In this document: positions 1 to 5,210 of the stretch, piece after piece | Position numbering within the stretch: position 1 is the first letter of the stretch | Layout: every line of letters begins with the position of its first letter | Source of the DNA: MFKM01 sp038065115 | GTDB taxonomy: Bacteria; Patescibacteriota; Minisyncoccia; UBA6257; MFKM01 | Assembly: GCA_038065115.1 (NCBI GenBank) | Contig: JBBTRS010000011.1 | Coordinates: 1 to 5,771, forward strand | Direction of reading: 5' to 3' | Length of the DNA: 5,771 nucleotides | Made by a program: the position numbers and the translations under genes | The notes under the pieces: model-generated | Told to the model about the DNA's origin: nothing | Seen by the model: only the letters and a program-made list of their open reading frames with translations | The model's database searches: none

Positions 1-1
1 T

Positions 2-178
2 CCCTGCCCGGCTGATATTTGTAATTACGGAACGCAAACCTTCCACCTCGCCGACCTCAATCAAAACAACAGAATAGAAATGAGCGAGTTGATCGCTTTT
101 ATCGGGAGATGGAAATCCGGGCAAGCTGGCTTAAACGATGTTCTGACCGCTTTGGATAAGTGGCTAAGAGGGTTGTAG
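2..178 (+). CDS. C-terminal end of a protein with a dockerin/EF-hand-like tail (5' end outside window)
   Basis: An open frame enters from the left edge and ends at TAG 176-178, leaving 58 residues. Residues 18-29 read as a calcium-binding EF-hand/dockerin-type loop: D18, N20 and N22 at positions 1, 3 and 5, I25 at the hydrophobic position 8 and E29 at position 12. The usual Gly at position 6 is Asn. A helix-like segment (ELIAFIGRWKSG) and a second amphipathic helix ending in DKWLRGL follow. Two cysteines (C2, C7) precede the loop. Tails of this kind close secreted or surface proteins in many bacteria and archaea, where dockerin-like loops mediate protein-protein contact or calcium-dependent folding. 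The main body is outside the window, so the protein's function is unknown. The gene converges on ileS with 2 bp between stop codons. The reading frame is well supported; the dockerin-like assignment is a family-pattern judgement. Confidence 0.7.
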   Translation, partial: PCPADICNYGTQTFHLADLNQNNRIEMSELIAFIGRWKSGQAGLNDVLTALDKWLRGL

Positions 179-180
179 TT

Positions 181-3100
181 TTAAATTTTTCTTACTCCCA
201 GCCAAATTAGCCAATCATTCAACTTGGTGTTTAATTCCGCGTCAAACTTGGCCGATTGTCTTAATTCAATATCGCGGGCATTGATTTCTTTTTTAAAAAA
301 ATCCCCGTTTTTTTCTAAGATTATTTTTAATTCCTCCGGGCAATTAATCATTAAAATAATTTTGTTTTTTGGCTGATAGCCGGCGTCTTGACGCAACCCT
401 TGAATTAGCCGAGCCAAATCCCTTAAAATGCCTTCTATTTTTAATTCGGGCGTTATTTCGGTGTCCAATTCTATTTCTTCTTTGATTTCGGAATCAAAAA
501 TAATTTCTTTAACATTAATCTCGTCTTTTAGAATATCTAACAATTCTTTATCCAACTTGACGCTTGACGCTTGACGCTTGACGCTAAACGAAGTCAGCGG
601 CTGTCTCACTTTTATTTCGGCTTCCAATCTTTTAGCTAAAGCTAAACTGGCCAATCGCCGAATTTCAGCCATATCTTTCAATAATCTTGAATCTTGAATC
701 TTGAATCTTGAATCTTGAATTGTTGGCCAATCCTCAAGGTGAACCGATTTTATTTTTGATTTTAGACGCTTAACGCCTTTATAAACCATTTCGGCGATAA
801 ACGGAGCGAACGGCGCCATTAATTTGCTGGTTTCCAAAACAACATAATTAAGAACCGCCGAAGCTTGTTCAAAATCTTTTTTAGCGATTAATCCGCCGGT
901 CTTGATAAAATCAGAAAATCTTTTTCGGGAACGCCTCAAGTACCAATTAGAAAGATCGTCAATAAAATCCGCTAAAATCCTAGTGGCTTCGGTAAGTTCG
1001 TAAGCTTCCATTTTAGCCGTCATTTTCCCGATAACTTCGTTAAGCCGGGCCAACACCCATTGATCTAATAAATTCTTATTTTGAATTTTTAATTTGCCGA
1101 TCAGGCTGGAATCTTGAACCTTACCGCCATATAAGTCATAGAAATAAAAAACATTTTTAAATTTATCAATTACTTTTCGGAAAACTTCTTCCACTCCTTT
1201 ATCGGAAAACTGATAATCTTCGCCAATCTGGGTGGAGTTCAAAAGGAAATAACGCAAGGCGTCAGCGCCGTATTTATTAATAATAATTTCCGGTTCGGTA
1301 TAATTGCGCGATTTTTTGCTTAATTTACTTCCGGATGCATCCAGAATGAGACCGTTAACCACGACATTTTTAAAAGCCGGCTGATCTTTTCCGAGGCCGA
1401 TTTTTTTAAGAGTTAAGGCCGCGGCTAAAACATGAAGGGTATAAAACCAGCCCCGGGTTTGGTCCAGTCCTTCAGCGATAAAATCAGCCGGAAAAGTTTT
1501 TTCAACCAATAGTTTGTTTTCAAAAGGGTAATGCCGTTGGGCGTAAGGCATAGCCCCTGATTCAAACCAGCAATCAAAAACCTCGGAAGTTCTTTTGGCT
1601 TTGCCGCCGCATTGAGGGCAATTTAATTCTATCGCGTCTATGTAAGGACGATGCAAATCAAGCCGGCCGTTTTCAGAATAAGGCAGATTGAAAAATTTAA
1701 TTTCCCGCGCTTCCCCCACGTCAATATAATTTTTTAATGTTTTTACGATATCCTTGTCGTCAAGGCCTTGCGATGCTCCTTCCAGTATCCAAAGAGGGTA
1801 GCCATGCCCGATAATCAAAATGTTTTTATTTTTGTGTTTTTTCTCAAGTTCCAGAATAAAACTCATCATCCGTTTCCTGACATCGTCTAAGTTTTCTCCT
1901 TCTTTGGGCGTTTTGGAAAATAAATTTATTTTCTCGTTTTCAAACTCACCGAATTTTTTTATTGATTGCCCGTTGAATTCGCCGATATTGTATTCGCGCA
2001 GTCGTTCGTCAAATTGAACAGGGACCTTTATTTTTTCGGAAACGATCTTCGCTGTTTCCTTTGTTCTCTGGAGATCCGAAGAAAAAATAAGTTCAATGTT
2101 TTTCCTTTTTAGGAATTGAGCCGCTTTTTTTATTTGTTTTTCCCCTTTGTCGGTAAGTTTTACCGGTTTTTTTTCCGGCCAGCAAGAAAGAAATTTTTTA
2201 CGATTAGATTCGGCTTCGCCGTGCCGCAGGATTACATAGCGATTGTTGCTTTTTACCGATAATTGACCAAGCTCTTTGAGCGAGCCCGCGGCAATATCTT
2301 TTTGGCAAAAATGACAGCGCCAAATTGGCAGAGCTGTTCCCCAGAAACGATTTCGGGAAAAAGCCCAGTCCCGCGCCTCGGCCAGCCATTTGCCGAACCT
2401 CCCGTCTTTAATATGCTCCGGCACCCAATGAATCTTTTTATTATTTTCTATAAGTTTGTTTTTTATTTTGGTAACGGCGACATACCAGGCATTTAAAGGG
2501 TAATAAAGCAGGGGCGAATCACAGCGCCAGCAAAAAGGATATTGGTGTTTGAAAGTTTCTTTCCGATATTCATATAGAAGGTTCCGTTTTTCCAAATCTT
2601 CCAAGATAATCTTATCGGCTTTTTTAACGAATAATCCCTCGCCGATTATGCCTTGTTTTACCCTGCCTTCTTCGTCCACGGTTATCAGGATGGGAAGATT
2701 GTTTTCTTTGCCGGTTTTCATGTCGTCTTCCCCGAAAGCCGGAGCAAGGTGAACTAGCCCCGTGCCTTCTTCGGTGTTAACAAAATCCGCCGCTAAAACT
2801 TTATAAGAATTTGGGACTTGGGATTTGGAATCCGGAATTTGATACAACGATTCGTACTCTTTTCCAACAAGAGCCGCTCCTTTTATAATTTCTTCGGTTG
2901 GAGTTACTCGCGCGCCTTTAAAATTACCGGTTTCTTTATTGTATTCTTTTTTAAAAATCTCGTTTGCCACCCAATAATATTCGTTTTCCGGCATTTTTTC
3001 TCCTGCCGGGATTTTTGAAAAATCCGACTTCTTGATTTTTATATATTCAAGTTTTGGATTAACAGCGATAGCCAGATTAGCCGGCAATGTCCAAGGAGTC

Positions 3101-3771
3101 GTTGTCCAGACTAAAAAATAAGTGTTTTTTTCACCTTTGACCGGGAATTTGACATAAACCGAAGGGTCTTCGGCTTCCCGATAACCCTGATTGACTTCAA
3201 AATTTGAAAGAGGCGTCCCGCAATGGGGGCAATAAGGAGTCACCCGAAAATCTTTATAAATCAATTTTTCGTCCCAAAGCTTTTTGAAAACCCACCAAAC
3301 CGATTCCATATAGGAATTGTCCAAAGTAAAATAAGCCTTGGAATAATCGGCCCAGCGGCCGACCCGTTCCAAAGTTTTCTGAAAGTCTTTTTCGCAGTTA
3401 AGAACATAATCCCGACAAGCGGCGTTGAACTTATCAATGCCGATTTTTTCAATGTCTTTCTTGCTTTTGAAATTAAGATTTTGTTCCACTAAATTCTCTA
3501 CCGGCAAGCCATGGCAATCCCAGCCGGCTTTTCTTTCAACTTTAAACCCCTTCATCGTTTGAAATCGGGCGATTGTGTCCTTGATAGTCGCGGCTAAAAT
3601 ATGGCCGTAATGAGGCTTGCCGCTTAGAAACGGAGGGCCGTCGTAAAAACTAAAGCTTTTGGTTTTTAGCTTAGAGCTTTTTGATTTTTCAAAAATTTTA
3701 TTATCCTGCCAAAATTTCAGAATTTTTTCTTCAATTTCGGGAATTTTTAGATTTTTAACATCCCTGAACAT
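181..3771 (-). CDS. ileS: isoleucyl-tRNA synthetase with an internal histidine-phosphatase domain
   Basis: A cytoplasmic class I synthetase of 1196 residues that charges tRNA-Ile with isoleucine using ATP. In order: the HIGH-box variant HYGH (54-57) after DGPPFLSGKP; a CxxC pair (C181, C184); the CP1 editing domain with TTTPWTLP (223-230) and GTGLVHLAPAFGEDD (336-350), the last Asp matching the conserved editing Asp; a second CxxC pair (C414, C417); SRNRFWGTALPIW (472-484); CxxC (C486, C489); a foreign histidine-phosphatase domain (about 510-697); CxxC (C718, C721); DCWFESG (733-739); a KMSKS-loop variant KLSKK (816-820); NWYLRRSRKRF (942-952) in the anticodon-binding domain; and KVRQPL (1054-1059) in the C-terminal region. 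The motif set fits the archaeal/eukaryote-like (type 2) IleRS rather than the E. coli type. Such enzymes are usually nearer 1000-1050 residues, and the insert explains most of the excess. The ATG at 3771 is secure: an in-frame TGA at 3793-3795 lies upstream with no other start between. There is no Shine-Dalgarno site. Confidence 0.96.
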   Translation of the reverse strand: MFRDVKNLKIPEIEEKILKFWQDNKIFEKSKSSKLKTKSFSFYDGPPFLSGKPHYGHILAATIKDTIARFQTMKGFKVERKAGWDCHGLPVENLVEQNLNFKSKKDIEKIGIDKFNAACRDYVLNCEKDFQKTLERVGRWADYSKAYFTLDNSYMESVWWVFKKLWDEKLIYKDFRVTPYCPHCGTPLSNFEVNQGYREAEDPSVYVKFPVKGEKNTYFLVWTTTPWTLPANLAIAVNPKLEYIKIKKSDFSKIPAGEKMPENEYYWVANEIFKKEYNKETGNFKGARVTPTEEIIKGAALVGKEYESLYQIPDSKSQVPNSYKVLAADFVNTEEGTGLVHLAPAFGEDDMKTGKENNLPILITVDEEGRVKQGIIGEGLFVKKADKIILEDLEKRNLLYEYRKETFKHQYPFCWRCDSPLLYYPLNAWYVAVTKIKNKLIENNKKIHWVPEHIKDGRFGKWLAEARDWAFSRNRFWGTALPIWRCHFCQKDIAAGSLKELGQLSVKSNNRYVILRHGEAESNRKKFLSCWPEKKPVKLTDKGEKQIKKAAQFLKRKNIELIFSSDLQRTKETAKIVSEKIKVPVQFDERLREYNIGEFNGQSIKKFGEFENEKINLFSKTPKEGENLDDVRKRMMSFILELEKKHKNKNILIIGHGYPLWILEGASQGLDDKDIVKTLKNYIDVGEAREIKFFNLPYSENGRLDLHRPYIDAIELNCPQCGGKAKRTSEVFDCWFESGAMPYAQRHYPFENKLLVEKTFPADFIAEGLDQTRGWFYTLHVLAAALTLKKIGLGKDQPAFKNVVVNGLILDASGSKLSKKSRNYTEPEIIINKYGADALRYFLLNSTQIGEDYQFSDKGVEEVFRKVIDKFKNVFYFYDLYGGKVQDSSLIGKLKIQNKNLLDQWVLARLNEVIGKMTAKMEAYELTEATRILADFIDDLSNWYLRRSRKRFSDFIKTGGLIAKKDFEQASAVLNYVVLETSKLMAPFAPFIAEMVYKGVKRLKSKIKSVHLEDWPTIQDSRFKIQDSRLLKDMAEIRRLASLALAKRLEAEIKVRQPLTSFSVKRQASSVKLDKELLDILKDEINVKEIIFDSEIKEEIELDTEITPELKIEGILRDLARLIQGLRQDAGYQPKNKIILMINCPEELKIILEKNGDFFKKEINARDIELRQSAKFDAELNTKLNDWLIWLGVRKI
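556..585 (-). repeat. heptamer tandem repeat inside ileS (4 copies)
   Basis: The plus-strand unit cttgacg occurs four times in perfect tandem plus two further bases; on the coding strand the unit is CAAGCGT in rotation. It is translated in frame as residues 1063-1072 (SVKRQASSVK), directly after the conserved KVRQPL segment, in what should be a variable loop. A 7-bp unit reads through all three frames, so the encoded peptide has a 7-residue period. Confidence 0.92.
683..720 (-). repeat. heptamer tandem repeat inside ileS (5 copies)
   Basis: The plus-strand unit aatcttg occurs five times in perfect tandem plus three bases; the coding-strand unit is CAAGATT in rotation. It encodes residues 1018-1030, a 7-residue peptide period IQDSRFK. 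It lies between the end of the anticodon-binding helical domain (HLEDWP) and the next helix (KDMAEIRRL), apparently in a linker. The array at 556-585 is only about 100 bp away. Confidence 0.95.
1681..2244 (-). other. histidine-phosphatase (phosphoglycerate-mutase-like) domain inserted in IleRS
   Basis: Residues about 510-697 of the ileS product form a complete histidine-phosphatase superfamily domain. It opens with the beta-strand and RHG catalytic motif (YVILRHGEAESN, R516-H517-G518), where the His is the residue phosphorylated in the family. Next comes SSDLQRTKETA with R569, the conserved second phosphate-binding Arg. LREYNIGEFNG follows, with E593 at the usual acid/base position. Then come EGENLDDVRKRM (624-635) and IIGHGYPL with the second catalytic His, H656. 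All the residues normally needed for catalysis are present, so the domain is probably active rather than decayed. The family includes phosphoglycerate mutases, SixA-type phosphohistidine phosphatases and alpha-ribazole phosphatases. The sequence alone does not give the substrate. No stop codon or frame break separates it from the synthetase on either side. Confidence 0.93.
2807..2841 (-). repeat. degenerate heptamer tandem repeat inside ileS (5 copies)
   Basis: Five adjacent 7-bp units fit the plus-strand consensus g-R-a-Y-Y-Y-g (best form ggatttg), with one to three differences between units. The coding strand reads as CAAATCC-like units. It is translated as residues 311-322 (QIPDSKSQVPNS), in the CP1 editing domain just before the KVLAADFV strand that leads to the GTGLVH motif. 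The degeneracy suggests it is older than the two perfect arrays. Confidence 0.8.
3654..3688 (-). repeat. possible decayed heptamer repeat near the ileS 5' end
   Basis: Five 7-bp blocks can be laid out from 3654 with consensus agctttt on the plus strand. Two are identical and the others differ at two to four positions. They encode about residues 28-40 (a Ser/Lys-rich stretch), just before the conserved SFYDGPP strand of the catalytic fold. AT-rich, Lys-rich coding sequence can give this look by chance, so support is weaker than for the other three arrays. Confidence 0.4.
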
Positions 3772-3778
3772 ATTACTA

Positions 3779-3807
3779 AATATATAAAAATTTCAGGATT
3801 TACTCAA
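3779..3807 (-). promoter_or_regulatory. candidate ileS promoter, leaderless arrangement
   Basis: On the minus strand, TTGAGT (3807-3802) and TATATT (3784-3779) are separated by exactly 17 bp, a sigma-70-like layout. The -10 hexamer ends 7 nt before the ileS ATG, so transcription would start at or next to the start codon. No Shine-Dalgarno sequence is present in the leader, which agrees with a leaderless mRNA. The DNA here is AT-rich, so chance hexamers are common. Confidence 0.5.
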
Positions 3808-3878
3808 GGAAAACAAAAAACGGCGCAAAAGCGGTTCATAGAATTTACTTGGCAGGGCTCGTAATTGAATTTATATAA

Positions 3879-3907
3879 AATCTTATAAGGCTTAGCCTCG
3901 TAAGATT
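3879..3907 (-). terminator. candidate intrinsic terminator downstream of ychF and the small ORF
   Basis: Inverted arms AATCTTA (3879-3885) and TAAGATT (3901-3907) pair over 7 bp. After a two-base internal mismatch a further 4-bp stem (3888-3891 with 3895-3898) closes a TTA loop. Read on the minus strand, the hairpin runs into GATTTTATATAAATT, a broken U-tract; on the plus strand no T-run follows. It would end transcripts from ychF and the small ORF and insulate them from the ileS promoter. The stem is imperfect and the U-tract modest. Confidence 0.45.
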
Positions 3908-3937
3908 AGAAAACCGCGCAAAACGCAATCAAGTAAT

Positions 3938-4108
3938 TTATTCAAGCGCTAACATTACTATTCTGGCATAACCCGAGGCGGTATCTACTATTCCACCAGA
4001 ATCATTATAGTAATTAAATACTATGTTTGATCCTGTCTGTAAATCCACTGTTGTGGTAGTAAAATTTTTTAGCATCGATCCTCTATTAACGCCATTCTCA
4101 AAAGCACC
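3938..4108 (-). pseudogene. small ORF, likely C-terminal remnant of an unrecognised beta-rich protein
   Basis: An open frame of 56 residues runs from 4108 to a TAA at 3938-3940. The same frame is closed by a TAA at 4109-4111, and ychF ends only 20 bp further upstream, so no full-length gene fits. The translation looks protein-like and beta-rich: Thr, Gly and Asn runs (NFTTTTVDLQTGS), alternating hydrophobics (NIVFNYYN), then SGYARIVMLALE at the end. I do not recognise the family; the ending resembles the last strands of a beta-sandwich. An ATG at 4073-4075 could start a 45-residue protein, with AGAGGA only 3 nt before it, which is close for a ribosome site. It may therefore be a real small gene, but a truncated 3' fragment left by deletion or transfer seems more likely. 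There is no strong homology basis. Confidence 0.4.
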
Positions 4109-4128
4109 TTATTATTTATAATATCAGA

Positions 4129-5136
4129 TTACGAATGTCTTATCTCCATTACATCGCCGTCTTGAACTTCATAATCTTTGCCTTCAATTCTAATTAATCC
4201 TTTTTGTTTCGCCTTGACCCAGCCGCCGGCTTCCAATAGCTTTTCCCAATTAATGACTTCGGCTCGGATGAATTTATTTTCAAAATCGGTGTGAATGGCG
4301 CCAGCCGCTTCCGGCGCTTTAGCCTCTTTTCTGATGGTCCAGGCCCTGCTTTCGTCTTCGCCGGTTGTTAAAAAACTAATCAGCCCCAGCATTTTATACG
4401 CTTTTTTAATCAGTTCATTGACGCTTTGACTGCCGCTTAAGTCCGATATTAAATAATCGGCTCGGAGGGATTTAATTTTGGTTTTTAATTCTTCGGAAAC
4501 GTCTCCGGCTACGCCGTTTAAGAGATAAATTTGCGGCTTGGCGGTTAAAAGATTCATTTCTTCAACAACCGGTTCGCTTATCAATTCTTCGCCGAGATTG
4601 GTTGCCAGAATGTTTTTGTTCAGTCCATCTCGGATTTTTTTAATTATCTCAAAATCTTTTATTTTTTTGTTGTCGCCGGTTTTGGCTTCTCCTTCCAGTT
4701 TGGCGATTCTTTTTTCAACAGTTTCCAAATCTTTTAGAATTAATTCCGTGTTGACGGTGTCTATGTCGCTTAACGGGTCAACTTTGTTTTCAATATGGAT
4801 AATTTCGCTTGATTCAAAACACCTGACGACTTCAACAACGGCGTTGACTTCTTTGATATGGGAGAGAAATTGACTGCCCAAACCCTCGCCCTTATTGGCG
4901 CCTTTGACCAAGCCCGCGATATCGTAAAATTCCACCACGGCCGGAATGATTTTTTTTGAACCGCTTAATTTCGCCAATTTTTCCAGTCGTTCGTCGGGAA
5001 CGGGGACTATGCCGATATTCGGGTCAATGGTGGCAAAAGGATAATTGGCGATATTCACCTCTTGTTTTGTTATTAGTTTAAACAACGTTGATTTGCCGAC
5101 ATTCGGCAAACCGACGATTCCAATGGATAATTTCAT
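4129..5136 (-). CDS. ychF: YchF/OLA1-family P-loop ATPase/GTPase
   Basis: A 335-residue cytoplasmic P-loop NTPase of the Obg-related YchF family, which binds ribosomes and in studied bacteria hydrolyses ATP and is linked to translation and stress responses. Visible: Walker A/G1 GLPNVGKST (9-17), YPFATIDPN (32-40), G3 DIAG (72-75) followed by LVKGANKGEGLGSQFLSHI, a family signature, and VVRCFE (103-108). A charged helical region lies at about 130-175. The C-terminal TGS domain (about 260-333) has RAWTIRK, AAGAIHTDFE, FIRAEVI and GKDYEVQDGDVM. Two oddities: the G4 position, normally NxxE, reads N207-G-V-A210, and the part between G4 and TGS is short, making the protein about 28 residues shorter than the E. 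coli homologue. The ATG at 5136 fits the family N-terminus MKLSIGIVGLPNVGKS. There is no Shine-Dalgarno site. ychF shares its strand with the upstream glycosyltransferase but is separated from it by a large palindrome. Confidence 0.95.
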   Translation of the reverse strand: MKLSIGIVGLPNVGKSTLFKLITKQEVNIANYPFATIDPNIGIVPVPDERLEKLAKLSGSKKIIPAVVEFYDIAGLVKGANKGEGLGSQFLSHIKEVNAVVEVVRCFESSEIIHIENKVDPLSDIDTVNTELILKDLETVEKRIAKLEGEAKTGDNKKIKDFEIIKKIRDGLNKNILATNLGEELISEPVVEEMNLLTAKPQIYLLNGVAGDVSEELKTKIKSLRADYLISDLSGSQSVNELIKKAYKMLGLISFLTTGEDESRAWTIRKEAKAPEAAGAIHTDFENKFIRAEVINWEKLLEAGGWVKAKQKGLIRIEGKDYEVQDGDVMEIRHS

Positions 5137-5143
5137 AATTAGA

Positions 5144-5149
5144 ATTTTA
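5144..5149 (-). promoter_or_regulatory. candidate -10 element of ychF, leaderless arrangement
   Basis: The minus-strand hexamer TAAAAT (5 of 6 matches to TATAAT) ends 7 nt before the ychF ATG, the same spacing as TATATT before ileS. No Shine-Dalgarno sequence precedes the ATG. No convincing -35 hexamer is seen, because the expected place falls inside the 54-bp palindrome that directly abuts this element. The AT-rich context makes the call tentative. Confidence 0.4.
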
Positions 5150-5203
5150 TTTTCATTTACTATTGTAATTCCACGATCGTGGAATTACAATAGTAAATGA
5201 AAA
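5150..5203. repeat. perfect 54-bp palindrome between the glycosyltransferase gene and ychF
   Basis: Arms 5150-5176 and 5177-5203 are exact reverse complements over 27 bp with no spacer. The centre is CCACGATCGTGG and the outer ends are TTTTCATTTAC and GTAAATGAAAA. The symmetry breaks immediately outside. The palindrome fills most of the 74-bp gap: 7 bp from the upstream stop codon and 13 bp from the ychF ATG. As RNA it would fold into a hairpin of about 25 bp, but neither strand has a T-run after it, so it is not a classical intrinsic terminator. It could act as a 3'-end stabiliser or Rho-type end for the upstream transcript, an operator for ychF, or a dispersed REP-like element. No second copy is seen in this window. 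Confidence 0.95.
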
Positions 5204-5210
5204 ATACGAA

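Noticed and set aside
1083..1122. A possible fifth heptamer array in ileS (encoding about VQDSSLIGKLKIQNK).
   Set aside because: Only two adjacent 7-bp blocks resemble each other (gaatctt, gaacctt); the rest does not hold the period.
1820..2017. Open frame on the plus strand opposite the phosphatase domain of ileS.
   Set aside because: It is antisense to a well-supported coding region and its translation is Ser/Phe-rich low-complexity sequence typical of the reverse of Lys/Glu-rich genes. The other plus-strand frames inside ileS and ychF were rejected for the same reason.
3831..3936. Two interleaved inverted repeats (GCGGTT with AACCGC, and TTACTTG with CAAGTAA) that could form a pseudoknotted structured RNA around the 3879-3907 hairpin.
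   Set aside because: The arms are short, far apart and cross each other, and the enclosed sequence is AT-rich. No riboswitch or known RNA consensus was recognised, so chance is the better explanation.
3772..3940. A T-box or other leader control of ileS in the upstream gap.
   Set aside because: No T-box consensus or antiterminator-like pairing is visible on the minus strand, and the candidate promoter lies immediately before the ATG, leaving no leader.
5150..5203. Reading the palindrome as an ordinary rho-independent terminator.
   Set aside because: No T-run follows on either strand, the stem is AT-rich at its base, and the hairpin is much longer than typical terminators.
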